From positions 5,270,001 through 5,334,000 of the forward strand of contig NZ_CP108086.1 in NCBI RefSeq assembly GCF_036186745.1: a DNA stretch of 64,000 nt. The letters run 5' to 3'. The notes under the pieces were generated by a model that ran no database searches, was not told the origin of the DNA, and saw only the letters and a program-made list of their open reading frames with translations. Source of the stretch: Microbispora hainanensis. GTDB lineage: Bacteria > Actinomycetota > Actinomycetes > Streptosporangiales > Streptosporangiaceae. This document shows positions 29,329-37,964 of the stretch, one piece after another; position 1 is the stretch's first letter; each line of letters begins with the position of its first letter. The translations under genes and the position numbers were made by a program.

Positions 29329-29745
29329 TCAGGAGGCGTCCTTGAGCATGCAGGTCAGACGGGCCGTGCACACCGCCCGGCCCTCGTCGTCGGTGATCTC
29401 GATGACGTACGTCGCGAGCGTGCGCCCGCCGTGCACACGGGTGGCCACGGCGGTGACGTGTCCCGAGGTGGCGGAGCGGTGGTGGGTGGCGTTGATCTCG
29501 ATGCCGACGGCGATCCTGCCCGGGCCCGCGTGCAGGGCGGCGCCGGTCGAGCCGAGGGTCTCGGCAAGCACACAGGACGCGCCGCCGTGCAGCAGCCCGT
29601 ACGGCTGCGTGTTGCCCTTGACGGGCATCCGGCCGACCACCCGCTCGGCGCTGGCCTCCAGGATCTCGAGCCCCATCCGCCGGTGCAGGTGGTCCCCGGG
29701 CGCGTTCATGAACGCCACGAACTCCTCGGGATTCGTCAAGGTCAA
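29329..29745 (-). CDS. PaaI-family acyl-CoA thioesterase (hot-dog fold)
   Basis: A 138-residue hot-dog thioesterase. The motif YGLLHGGASCVLAETLGS matches the PaaI/phenylacetyl-CoA thioesterase signature (HGG followed by an acidic catalytic residue in LAE). Divergent from polA; the 62-base gap holds both promoters. Substrate unknown, probably an aromatic or medium-chain acyl-CoA. Confidence 0.9.
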   Translation of the reverse strand: MTLTNPEEFVAFMNAPGDHLHRRMGLEILEASAERVVGRMPVKGNTQPYGLLHGGASCVLAETLGSTGAALHAGPGRIAVGIEINATHHRSATSGHVTAVATRVHGGRTLATYVIEITDDEGRAVCTARLTCMLKDAS

Positions 29746-29795
29746 GGGGACGCCTCCTGTGGGAAGAGCACGGGTTTTCTGTCGTACAGGGAGAC

Positions 29796-29801
29796 TAGGC
29801 T
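29796..29801 (+). promoter_or_regulatory. Putative -10 box of polA (leaderless)
   Basis: TAGGCT six bases before the GTG of polA, with no ribosome site between. An identical hexamer precedes coaE at nearly the same distance. Confidence 0.45.
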
Positions 29802-29807
29802 GCGGAT

Positions 29808-32489
29808 GTGCCGAAGAGTGAAGCGACCCCCACCCGTCCGTGTCTGCTGCTCCTGGACGGGCATTCCCTTGCTTATCGCGCGTTCTACGCGTTGAAGGAC
29901 GCGAACCTCATGACCACCGATGGTCAGCACACCGAGGCGGTGTACGGCTTCACGTCGATGCTGGCCAACATCCTGCGTGACGAGCAGCCGAGTCACGTCG
30001 CGGTGTGCTTCGACCGGAGCGAGCCGACCTTCAGGCACGAGGCGTACGACGGCTACAAGGCCAACAGGGCGGAGACTCCCGAGGACTTCCGCGGCCAGAT
30101 GCAGCTCATCTTCGAGCTGCTCGACGCGCTGCGCATCCCGCGCCTGTCCGTGGCCGGCTTCGAGGCGGACGACCTGATCGCGACGCTGGCGACCCGGGCC
30201 TCGGCCGAAAGCATGAACGTGCTCATCGTGACCGGCGACCGCGACGCGCTCCAGCTCGTGAACGACAACATCACGGTGCTCATGACCCGGCGGGGCATCA
30301 GCGACATGACCCGCTTCACCCCCGAGGCCGTCAAGGAGAAGTACGGCCTCACCCCGGCGCAGTATCCGGACTTCGCGGCCCTGCGCGGCGACCCGAGCGA
30401 CAACCTGCCGAGCATCCCGAGCGTGGGGGAGAAGACCGCCACCAAGTGGATCGTGGAGTACGGCTCGCTCGACGAGCTGGTCCGGCGGGCCGACGAGGTG
30501 AAGGGCAAGGTCGGCGAGAAGCTCCGCGAGCACCTCGGCCAGGTGATCCACAACCGGATGCTGACCGAGCTGCGGCGCGACGCCCCGGTCGACGTGGAGC
30601 CGTCCGCGCTCACCATGGGCCTGTGGGACCGCGAGGAGGTCAACAAGCTCCTCGACGCGGTGCAGATCCGCGGAGAGCTGCGCGAGCGCCTGTTCAAGAC
30701 CCTCGGCACCACCGAGCCGGAGGCGGGCGAGGGCTTCGAGCTCGAAGTGACCGTACTCGAACCCGGCCAGGTGGCCGGCTGGCTGGCCGCCCTCCCCGAG
30801 GACCGCGCCGGGCTGGCCTTCCAGGGCACGTACGGCAGCGGCACCGGGCGGATCGACGGCCTGGCGATCGCCTCGCCAGGCGGCGCCGCCTACCTCGACC
30901 CCACGCGCCTCACCGAGGAGGACGAGGCGGCGCTGCACGCCTGGCTGGCCGACGAGAAGCGGCCGAAGGCCGTGCACGACGCCAAGGGGCCGCTGCTCGG
31001 GCTGTGGGCCCACGGGCACGACCTGCGCGGGCTCACCTGCGACACGGCGCTCGCCGCATACCTGGCGATGCCGGGGCAGCGGTCGTTCCCGCTCGACGAC
31101 CTGGTCCTGCGCTATCTCCACCGCGAGCTTCGGGCGGAGTCCGCGCCCGGCGGGCAGACCTCCCTGTTCGAGGACGCCGACGAGGGCGCGGCCCGCGACC
31201 TCGCGCTGCGCGCCCAGGCCGTGCGCGACCTGGCCGACGCGCTGGAGGCCCACCTGTCCCAGCGCGGCGGCACCCGGCTGGTGACCGAGGTCGAGCTCCC
31301 GCTGGTGCGGGTGCTGGCCCAGATGGAGCGGGCAGGCATCGCCGCCGACCGGCAATACTTCGCGGCGCTGGAGGCCGAGTTCGGCGCGGCCGTCAAGCAG
31401 GCGGTCGAGGCCGCCCACCAGGTGGTGGGCGAGCAGTTCAACCTCGGCTCGCCCAAGCAGCTGCAGGAGATTTTGTTCGGCAAGCTCGGCCTGCCCAAGA
31501 CCAAGAAGATCAAGACGGGCTACACGACCGACGCCGACGCGCTCGCCTGGCTGGCCCAGCAGACCGACAACGAGCTGCCGGTGATCCTGCTGCGCCACCG
31601 CGACCAGACCAAGCTGCGCACCACGGTCGAGGGCCTGATCAAGGAGATCGCCGACGACGGGCGGATCCACACCACCTTCAACCAGATCGTGGCGGCCACC
31701 GGGCGGCTGTCGAGCGAGAAGCCCAACCTGCAGAACATCCCGATCCGCACGGTCGAGGGCCGTCGCATCCGCAAGGGCTTCGTGGTCGGGGAGGGCTACG
31801 AGACGCTGCTGACGGCCGACTACAGCCAGATCGAGCTGCGGATCATGGCCCACCTGTCCGGGGACGAGTCGCTGATCGCGGCCTTCGAGTCGGGCCACGA
31901 CTTCCACCAGGCCACCGCGTCCCGCGTCTTCGACCTGCCCCCGGAGCAGGTCGACGCCGAGCTGCGCGCCCGGATCAAGGCCATGAACTACGGCCTGGCC
32001 TACGGCCTGTCCGACTTCGGGCTGTCGGGGCAGCTCAACATCCCCGTCGCGGAGGCCAGGGCGCTCAAGGAGGAATACTTCGAGGAGTTCGGCGGCGTCC
32101 GCGACTACCTGGAGTCGATCGTCGCCCAGGCCCGCAAGGACGGCTACACCGAGACCATCCTCGGCCGCCGCCGCTACCTGCCCGACCTGACCAGCGACAA
32201 CCGGCAGCGCCGGGAGATGGCCGAGCGGATGGCGCTCAACGCGCCCATCCAGGGCTCGGCCGCCGACATCATCAAGGTCGCCATGCTCAACGTGCAGAAG
32301 GCGATCGAGGGCATGCGCTCCCGCATGCTGCTCCAGGTCCACGACGAGCTCGTGTTCGAGGTCGCGCCGGGCGAGCTGGAGGAGCTGACCGAGGTCGTGC
32401 GCACGCAGATGGGCCGGGCCTACGACCTGAGCGTGCCGCTGGAGGTCAGCGTGGGCGTCGGCACCACCTGGGAGGACGCCGGCCACTGA
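29808..32489 (+). CDS. polA: DNA polymerase I
   Basis: An 893-residue family A polymerase for Okazaki-fragment maturation and repair. The N-terminal 5'-nuclease domain (about 1-300) shows LLLDGHSLAYRAFYAL, VTGDRDALQLV and the helix-hairpin-helix LPSIPSVGEKTA. The middle 3'-5' exonuclease domain has lost its catalytic Asp/Glu: where DTET is expected it reads AFQGTYGSGTGRID. The polymerase domain has motif A (TADYSQIELRIMAH, about residue 668), motif B (KAMNYGLAYGLSDFG, about 723) and motif C (QVHDELVFE, about 842). Motif B has Tyr where E. coli has Phe762. GTG 29808 is chosen by the -10 spacing and N-terminus. Confidence 0.97.
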   Translation: MPKSEATPTRPCLLLLDGHSLAYRAFYALKDANLMTTDGQHTEAVYGFTSMLANILRDEQPSHVAVCFDRSEPTFRHEAYDGYKANRAETPEDFRGQMQLIFELLDALRIPRLSVAGFEADDLIATLATRASAESMNVLIVTGDRDALQLVNDNITVLMTRRGISDMTRFTPEAVKEKYGLTPAQYPDFAALRGDPSDNLPSIPSVGEKTATKWIVEYGSLDELVRRADEVKGKVGEKLREHLGQVIHNRMLTELRRDAPVDVEPSALTMGLWDREEVNKLLDAVQIRGELRERLFKTLGTTEPEAGEGFELEVTVLEPGQVAGWLAALPEDRAGLAFQGTYGSGTGRIDGLAIASPGGAAYLDPTRLTEEDEAALHAWLADEKRPKAVHDAKGPLLGLWAHGHDLRGLTCDTALAAYLAMPGQRSFPLDDLVLRYLHRELRAESAPGGQTSLFEDADEGAARDLALRAQAVRDLADALEAHLSQRGGTRLVTEVELPLVRVLAQMERAGIAADRQYFAALEAEFGAAVKQAVEAAHQVVGEQFNLGSPKQLQEILFGKLGLPKTKKIKTGYTTDADALAWLAQQTDNELPVILLRHRDQTKLRTTVEGLIKEIADDGRIHTTFNQIVAATGRLSSEKPNLQNIPIRTVEGRRIRKGFVVGEGYETLLTADYSQIELRIMAHLSGDESLIAAFESGHDFHQATASRVFDLPPEQVDAELRARIKAMNYGLAYGLSDFGLSGQLNIPVAEARALKEEYFEEFGGVRDYLESIVAQARKDGYTETILGRRRYLPDLTSDNRQRREMAERMALNAPIQGSAADIIKVAMLNVQKAIEGMRSRMLLQVHDELVFEVAPGELEELTEVVRTQMGRAYDLSVPLEVSVGVGTTWEDAGH

Positions 32490-32693
32490 CCCACGGCCCG
32501 GGCACGCGCCCGCGCGCTCCCGCACCCCGCGAACCGGGCTGTCCTCCCGGGCCGTCTTACAGGGGGCAGGGGCGATGACCACGGCATTCCGGGCGCTCTC
32601 GCGCGCCCGGCGCGCAGGGCCGGGCGGACTGCGCCGTCTACCGGGCGGCAGGGTTCGCCGCGCGCTGGTCGAAGCGGGGCCGGCCCTGTGGCC

Positions 32694-32761
32694 GACGGGT
32701 CAGGGCGGCCGACGGCTCAGGGTGGGCGACGGCTCAGGGTGGGCGACGGGTCAGGGATGGC
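32694..32761. repeat. 17-bp tandem repeat (4 copies) at the 3' end of the DUF2127 gene
   Basis: Four head-to-tail units at 32694-32710, 32711-32727, 32728-32744 and 32745-32761, consensus GACGGCTCAGGGTGGGC, units 2 and 3 identical. It starts just beyond and covers the stop codon (32751) of the leftward gene. Confidence 0.85.
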
Positions 32762-33548
32762 CGGTGGGGCGGGTGCGCCTGCGGTCGCGCCCGGCCAGGG
32801 CCAGGCCCGCCTGCTCGACCTCCAGCAGGCTGGTCTCGTGCCGCTCGGTCTCGTACGCCGCCCGCCCGCCGCGTAGCCCGAACAGGCGCTTGCTCAGCGC
32901 GATGTACAGCACGGCCGCGATGTTGATCAGGAGGATCACGATCCGGAACGGGCTCGCCTTCTCGGCGATCTCGTAGATCTCCACCGGGATGAACGCCGAG
33001 GTGACGACCACCGAGAAGTACTCGCCCCATCGCTTCAGCAGCCACAGCCCGATGCCCTCGGTCAGCAGCAGGGCCGCGAGGACGAGCAGGGCGAGGCAGA
33101 TCCAGGTGAGGGTCGTGGTCCGCGCGCCCAGCGCGGTCCGCAGCGTGTGCACCACGCCCGAGTGGTCGAGGTTCCACCCGAGTTTGCGGGCCAGCGGCTG
33201 GACCAGCGGGAGGTCCTGGTCGAACGCCCGCCGTACGGCGTCGTGGTGGGCCCGGAACCGCCACACGCCGTAGGCTCCCGCGATCACGAGCAGCGCCTTG
33301 GCCCAGCGGAAGACGGCGATCAGCCGTAGCACGGCGGCGTCCCGCAGCGCCCGGCCGCGCAGCACGACGGGCGCGTCGCGGGCCGGTCCGGCCCCGCGCG
33401 GCGGGCCCAGGGTGAAGTCGCCGCAGCGCAGGCAGCGCCACGCCTCGCCCAGCGCGGTGTCGGCGCGCAGGCGGCTTCGCAGCGCCTCCTCGTCCGGCGC
33501 GTAGGTGACGTGCCCGTGCCGTCCGCAGGCACGCAGGCTCCAGTCCAC
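32751..33548 (-). CDS. DUF2127 family membrane protein with N-terminal Cys/His motif
   Basis: A 265-residue protein. The first 55 residues carry LRACGRHGHVTYAPDE and CLRCGDFTLG, a C-x3-H...C-x2-C arrangement that could bind a metal. The rest is the DUF2127 family of unknown function, with three or four membrane segments (about residues 85-105, 150-175, 185-205, 215-235). GTG 33548 gives the common VDWSLRACG start; a GTG 18 bases earlier is possible. It is divergent from the deacetylase gene. The terminal stop lies inside the 17-bp repeat. Confidence 0.78.
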   Translation of the reverse strand: MDWSLRACGRHGHVTYAPDEEALRSRLRADTALGEAWRCLRCGDFTLGPPRGAGPARDAPVVLRGRALRDAAVLRLIAVFRWAKALLVIAGAYGVWRFRAHHDAVRRAFDQDLPLVQPLARKLGWNLDHSGVVHTLRTALGARTTTLTWICLALLVLAALLLTEGIGLWLLKRWGEYFSVVVTSAFIPVEIYEIAEKASPFRIVILLINIAAVLYIALSKRLFGLRGGRAAYETERHETSLLEVEQAGLALAGRDRRRTRPTGHP

Positions 33549-33604
33549 AGGAAAATTGCAACACACGCGAATGCGGACACGCCGGGCAGTAAGGTCAAAT
33601 AACT

Positions 33605-34672
33605 GTGCGCAACCTTGCCCGGATGACGGCGATCGTGAATGTCGTCGTCGTCGTGATCGGTCTTGCCGTGCTCGTGCTGTTACCCCGGTCCACGGGCGAG
33701 GAACGGCCGCAGGCGCGGCCGGCGCAGCCGAGGTCGCCGTCGCCCAAGCCCAGTGCGGCACCGCCGAAGGCGACCGCCGCGTCGGCCAGGAAGGTCAAGG
33801 CGAACGAGGCCGGCCTGGTGCCGGTGATCATGTATCACCGCATCCTGCCCAAGCGGCTGGCGTCCATCGACCGGACTCCCGCCCAGCTCCGCAAGGAGCT
33901 GGAGCGCCTGGCCAAGGACGGCTACGTGCCGATCACCGCGGCCGAGCTGGTGGCAAGGAAGATCGACATCCCGGCCGGGGCCCATCCCGTCGTCCTGACC
34001 TTCGACGACGGTCATCCCAGCCACTTCGCCCTGGACAAGAACGGCATGCCGAAGAACGACACGGTCGTCGGCATCATCTTCGAGGTCGCGGCGAAGTTTC
34101 CGACCTTCCGGCCTGCCGCCACCTTCTACGTCAACCACGACCCCTTCGGCCTGCGGGACCGCGAGCAGCAGAAACAGGCGGTGAAGTGGCTGCTCGACCA
34201 CGGCTTCGAGGTGGCCAACCACACCTACTCCCATCCCGATCTCCGCAGGCTTTCGAACAAGAAGGTCGCCGAGCAGATCGTGCGGCAGCAGCGGCTGCTG
34301 AAGAAGATCGGCGTGCCGGCCTCGACGACCTTCGCGCTGCCGTACGGGTCGATGCCGAGGAAACGGAGCAAGGCGCACGACGGCACCTGGGACGGCACCC
34401 GCTACCGCTTCGACGCCGTCTTCCTCGCCGGGGCGGAGCCCACGGTTTCGCCCTACGCGAAAAGTTTCCCGCGCTACGCGATCCCGAGGATCCAGTCCAA
34501 CGGAAAACACGGCGAATGCCGGCGCTGGTGCACGACCTACTGGCTGGATTGGCTCGACAAACACCCAGGAGAGCGTTATACGTCGGATGGGGATCCGGCC
34601 CGAGTCTCGGTGCCGCGTAAACTCCGGGCAACGCTCTCGCCGTCCCGCGCGAAGTCGGTGATCACCTACTAG
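33605..34672 (+). CDS. Membrane-anchored polysaccharide deacetylase (NodB domain, CE4)
   Basis: A 355-residue protein: N-terminal signal anchor (about residues 8-28), Pro/Ala/Lys-rich linker, then a NodB homology domain. The catalytic base and metal Asp are in VLTFDDGHPS, the metal His pair in NHTYSHPDL, and the third motif near FALPYGSM. This family removes N- or O-acetyl groups from cell-wall glycans or exopolysaccharide. The domain is larger than the minimal 200 residues. GTG 33605 has AAGG upstream; a Met six codons in is also possible. Confidence 0.88.
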   Translation: MRNLARMTAIVNVVVVVIGLAVLVLLPRSTGEERPQARPAQPRSPSPKPSAAPPKATAASARKVKANEAGLVPVIMYHRILPKRLASIDRTPAQLRKELERLAKDGYVPITAAELVARKIDIPAGAHPVVLTFDDGHPSHFALDKNGMPKNDTVVGIIFEVAAKFPTFRPAATFYVNHDPFGLRDREQQKQAVKWLLDHGFEVANHTYSHPDLRRLSNKKVAEQIVRQQRLLKKIGVPASTTFALPYGSMPRKRSKAHDGTWDGTRYRFDAVFLAGAEPTVSPYAKSFPRYAIPRIQSNGKHGECRRWCTTYWLDWLDKHPGERYTSDGDPARVSVPRKLRATLSPSRAKSVITY

Positions 34673-34880
34673 CCGTTCGCCTGGTTGCCTCGGATTGACC
34701 CGGCTCGCTCCGTCTCATATGCTGATCGCTGCGCTGTGGGCTCGCGCGCGTCACGGACGGAGCGGGCTCGCGCTCGGTCATCTGGTGGCTACCAGGAAAG
34801 CAGCATCATCCGGTGAACGAAAAACGGCCCGCCGCGCTTCTGTCACAACGACATCTGTCCGGTTCGGAGCAATTCCACAC

Positions 34881-36341
34881 ATGACGAGCAGCACTGAGGC
34901 CACCTCGAGCACCCCGCAGGTAGCGGTCAACGACATCGGTTCCGAGGAGGCCTTCCTCGCCGCGATCGACGAGACCATCAAGTACTTCAACGATGGGGAC
35001 ATCGTTGAAGGCACCGTTGTCAAGGTCGATCGAGACGAGGTCTTGCTCGACATTGGCTACAAGACCGAGGGCGTTATCCCGTCGCGCGAGCTCTCGATCA
35101 AGCACGATGTCGACCCGGCCGAGGTCGTCGAGGTCGGAGAGCACGTCGAGGCCCTGGTCCTCCAGAAGGAGGACAAGGAAGGCCGCCTCATCCTGTCCAA
35201 GAAGCGCGCCCAGTACGAGCGCGCCTGGGGCACGATCGAGAAGATCAAGGACGAGGACGGCATCGTCACCGGCACGGTCATCGAGGTCGTCAAGGGTGGC
35301 CTGATCCTCGACATCGGTCTGCGCGGCTTCCTCCCCGCCTCCCTGGTGGAGATGCGCCGCGTCCGCGACCTTCAGCCGTACGTCGGGCGCGAGCTCGAGG
35401 CCAAGATCATCGAGCTGGACAAGAACCGCAACAACGTGGTCCTGTCCCGCCGTGCCTGGCTGGAGCAGACGCAGTCCGAGGTCCGCCAGACGTTCCTCAA
35501 CACCCTGCAGAAGGGCCAGGTCCGCAAGGGCGTCGTCTCCTCGATCGTCAACTTCGGTGCGTTCGTGGACCTCGGCGGCGTCGACGGCCTGGTGCACGTG
35601 TCCGAGCTGTCCTGGAAGCACATCGACCACCCGTCCGAGGTCGTCGAGGTCGGCCAGGAGGTCACGGTCGAGGTTCTCGACGTCGACATGGAGCGCGAGC
35701 GGGTCTCGCTGTCGCTCAAGGCGACGCAGGAGGACCCGTGGCAGCAGTTCGCCCGGACCCACCAGATCGGTCAGGTCGTGCCCGGCCGCGTCACCAAGCT
35801 GGTGCCGTTCGGTGCCTTCGTCCGGGTCGAGGAGGGCATCGAGGGCCTGGTCCACATCTCCGAGCTGGCCGAGCGCCACGTGGAGATCCCGGAGCAGGTC
35901 GTGCAGGTCGGCGACGAGATCTTCGTGAAGATCATCGACATCGACCTGGACCGCCGCCGCATCTCGCTGTCCCTCAAGCAGGCCAACGAGGGTGTCGGCG
36001 CCGAGGTCGAGTTCGACCCCACGCTGTACGGCATGGCGGCGACCTACGACGAGCAGGGCAACTACATCTACCCCGAGGGCTTCGACGCCGAGACCGGCGA
36101 GTGGCTCGAGGGCTTCGACAAGCAGCGTGAGGAGTGGGAGCGGCAGTACGCCGAGGCCCAGGCCCGCTTCGAGGCGCACCGCTCGCAGATCGAGAAGGCC
36201 CGCCAGGAGGAGGCGGCGGCCAGCGAGGCCGCTCCGTCGTCCTACAGCGGCGAGACCAGCACGCAGTCCGGCGGCGGCGCCCTCGCCTCCGACGAGGCCC
36301 TCGCGGCCCTGCGTGAGAAGCTGGCGGGCGGCCAGAGCTGA
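34881..36341 (+). CDS. rpsA: 30S ribosomal protein S1
   Basis: A 486-residue protein with four S1 RNA-binding domains at about residues 36-105, 121-190, 208-278 and 295-364 (e.g. GDIVEGTVVKVDRDEVLLDIG, shortened here to its start GDIVEGTVVKV; and VVSSIVNFGAFVDLGG, VTKLVPFGAFVRVEEG). Actinobacterial S1 has four domains against six in E. coli. The C-terminal 120 residues are charged and Ser/Ala/Gly-rich, probably disordered. ATG 34881 is chosen by the N-terminus MTSSTEATSS and a GGAG site. Codons include more A/T than neighbours, fitting high expression. A terminator follows at 36393. Confidence 0.97.
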   Translation: MTSSTEATSSTPQVAVNDIGSEEAFLAAIDETIKYFNDGDIVEGTVVKVDRDEVLLDIGYKTEGVIPSRELSIKHDVDPAEVVEVGEHVEALVLQKEDKEGRLILSKKRAQYERAWGTIEKIKDEDGIVTGTVIEVVKGGLILDIGLRGFLPASLVEMRRVRDLQPYVGRELEAKIIELDKNRNNVVLSRRAWLEQTQSEVRQTFLNTLQKGQVRKGVVSSIVNFGAFVDLGGVDGLVHVSELSWKHIDHPSEVVEVGQEVTVEVLDVDMERERVSLSLKATQEDPWQQFARTHQIGQVVPGRVTKLVPFGAFVRVEEGIEGLVHISELAERHVEIPEQVVQVGDEIFVKIIDIDLDRRRISLSLKQANEGVGAEVEFDPTLYGMAATYDEQGNYIYPEGFDAETGEWLEGFDKQREEWERQYAEAQARFEAHRSQIEKARQEEAAASEAAPSSYSGETSTQSGGGALASDEALAALREKLAGGQS

Positions 36342-36392
36342 CACCCGGTCTCTTCTGACCGGAGGTCAACGGCCAGTCCTCCACAGCATCAC

Positions 36393-36420
36393 GAAAGGCC
36401 CCGCTTCGGCGGGGCCTTTC
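36393..36420 (+). terminator. Hairpin terminator after rpsA
   Basis: Perfect 12-bp stem GAAAGGCCCCGC (36393-36404) with its complement (36409-36420) around a TTCG tetraloop, ending CCTTTC; 51 bases after the stop. Confidence 0.9.
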
Positions 36421-36466
36421 GCCATGTCCGGGCGGTTTTCCCATGCGGGGGGAACGCCTCGCCCCG

Positions 36467-36592
36467 ATGGGCGGCAGGATGGGTCCCGTGATCGAGAGCG
36501 CCGGGCAGGTGCCGCCGCTGCGGCTCCTGGAGACCCGGCGCGGCGACGGCTCGGACAACGTGATCCTGCGATACGCGGTGCGCGGCGAGTGA
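36467..36592 (+). CDS. Short ORF (41 aa), possible remnant of a larger gene
   Basis: An ATG at 36467 (or GTG 36488) opens a frame ending at TGA 36592. From 36488 on nearly every third codon position is G or C (only one A), a strong coding signature. The peptide contains PPLRLLETRRGDGSDN and ends ILRYAVRGE, which looks like the tail of a normal globular enzyme. I suspect the C-terminal remnant of a gene lost between rpsA and the acetyltransferase; a SAM-dependent methyltransferase is one possibility from memory of related loci, not shown by sequence. It could also be a true small protein. Confidence 0.4.
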   Translation: MGGRMGPVIESAGQVPPLRLLETRRGDGSDNVILRYAVRGE

Positions 36593-36643
36593 CGTCCGGG
36601 TGCCCGGCCCTGCGGAGCGGGGCGTGCCGATAGGGTGGCCCTC

Positions 36644-37117
36644 GTGGTGGAGATCACGAGGGCCCTGCCCGTGGACGCGGGGGAGATCCTCACCCTGCAG
36701 CGGGCGGCGTACGTCACCGAGGCGCAGCTCTACGGCGACCCGTTCATCGCGCCGCTCGTCGAGTCGCTCGACCAGGTGCGTACGGTGATCGAGACGGCGG
36801 TCGTGCTCAAGGCGATGGACGGCGGGCGGCTGGTCGGCGCGGTCCGGGGCCAGATGTCCGGCTCGACCTGCCTCGTGGGCCGGCTCGTGGTCGCGCCCGA
36901 CCGGCAGGGGCAGGGGATCGGCAGCGCGCTGCTGGCCGCGATGCACGAGGCCGTGCCCACGGCGACGGCCTTCGACCTGTTCACGGGCCATCTGTCGGGC
37001 GGCAACCTGCGGCTCTACCGCCGCCTCGGCTATCGGGAGACCCAGCGCGAGCGGGTGCAGGACCACCTGACCCTGGTCCACCTGCGCCGGGAGCCCCGGC
37101 ATCAGCCGGCCCGATAG
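36644..37117 (+). CDS. GNAT-family N-acetyltransferase
   Basis: A 157-residue acetyltransferase. The acetyl-CoA loop is [16 protein letters not shown] (R/Q-x-x-G-x-G/A), and [12 protein letters not shown] is the usual C-terminal strand-helix. GTG 36644 (VEITRAL) is chosen over GTG 36635 because a TAGGGT -10 box (36631-36636) overlaps the earlier one and places transcription at 36643-36644. Its acceptor substrate is unknown. It precedes coaE by ten bases, although coaE seems to have its own promoter. Confidence 0.88.
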   Translation: MVEITRALPVDAGEILTLQRAAYVTEAQLYGDPFIAPLVESLDQVRTVIETAVVLKAMDGGRLVGAVRGQMSGSTCLVGRLVVAPDRQGQGIGSALLAAMHEAVPTATAFDLFTGHLSGGNLRLYRRLGYRETQRERVQDHLTLVHLRREPRHQPAR

Positions 37118-37127
37118 GCTGCGGCAC

Positions 37128-37733
37128 GTGCTGAAAGTTGGGCTCACCGGCGGCATAGGTTCGGGCAAGAGCGAGGTGGCGCGGCTGCTCGCGGCCCGCG
37201 GCGCGGTCGTCGTCGACGCGGACAAGATCGCCAGAGAGGTCGTCGAGCCGGGCACCCCCGGGCTCGCGGAGATCGTCGAGGCGTTCGGCGAGGACGTGCT
37301 CCGTCCCGACGGCAGCCTCGACCGGGAACGGCTCGGCGCGATCGTCTTCGCCGACGCCGAGAAGCTGAAGATCCTCAACGGCATCGTCCACCCCAAGGTG
37401 GGCGAGCGCAGCGAGCGGCTCCAGCGGGAGGCCCCGGACGACGCGGTCGTCGTCTATGACGTGCCGCTGCTGGCCGAGAACAACCTGGCCCCCCTGTACG
37501 ACGTGGTGATCGTGGTGGACACGCCGGACGACGTGCGGCTGGAGCGTCTGCAGCGGTTCCGCGGCATGCGGGAGGAGGACGCCCGCGCCCGGATCGCCGC
37601 CCAGGCATCCCGGGAGGACCGGCTGAAGATCGCCGACATCGTCATCCGCAACGAGGGGTCGCTGGACGACCTGGAGGCTCAGGTCGACAAGGTCTGGCAG
37701 GACCTGAGCGGCCGGGTCGCCCACAACGCCTGA
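37128..37733 (+). CDS. coaE: Dephospho-CoA kinase
   Basis: Phosphorylates the 3'-hydroxyl of dephospho-CoA, the last step of CoA synthesis. The 201 residues include Walker [13 protein letters not shown] at the N-terminus, [10 protein letters not shown], and [12 protein letters not shown], all typical. GTG 37128 is preceded seven bases earlier by TAGGCT (37115-37120). The long C-terminal UPF0157/GrpB-type domain seen in some actinobacterial CoaE proteins is absent here. The 230 bases downstream hold no gene. Confidence 0.96.
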   Translation: MLKVGLTGGIGSGKSEVARLLAARGAVVVDADKIAREVVEPGTPGLAEIVEAFGEDVLRPDGSLDRERLGAIVFADAEKLKILNGIVHPKVGERSERLQREAPDDAVVVYDVPLLAENNLAPLYDVVIVVDTPDDVRLERLQRFRGMREEDARARIAAQASREDRLKIADIVIRNEGSLDDLEAQVDKVWQDLSGRVAHNA

Positions 37734-37964
37734 CAGGAGCCACCGGGTCGGTCTGCCGTCGGCGCGACCCCGAGGGCCGGATCACCTCGGCGCGGCGGCG
37801 CCGCCTGGCCGAGCCCTGCCTGGCCGGCCTGTAGACGACCGTCCCGGCCGGGAACTGGCCGGGTATCAGGCGGACCCGGTCTCCGGGAGCCGCCGGCGAG
37901 TGAGCACTCCCATCGCCCGGGCCGCTCCGCCCGGAGGCCGCACCGGCGTCCGGGCGGAGCGAAT

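Noticed and set aside
32493..32555. Terminator after polA
   Set aside because: The 10-bp arms ACGGCCCGGG and CCCGGGCCGT are separated by 43 bases with no T-run; possible but not convincing.
29742..32582. A very long open frame antisense to polA
   Set aside because: It mirrors the high-GC codon bias of polA; its composition is Arg/Gly/Leu-rich without any domain. Similar shadows antisense to gltB (966-2327), rpsA (34806-36344) and the TIR-NACHT gene (41316-45341) were dismissed for the same reason.
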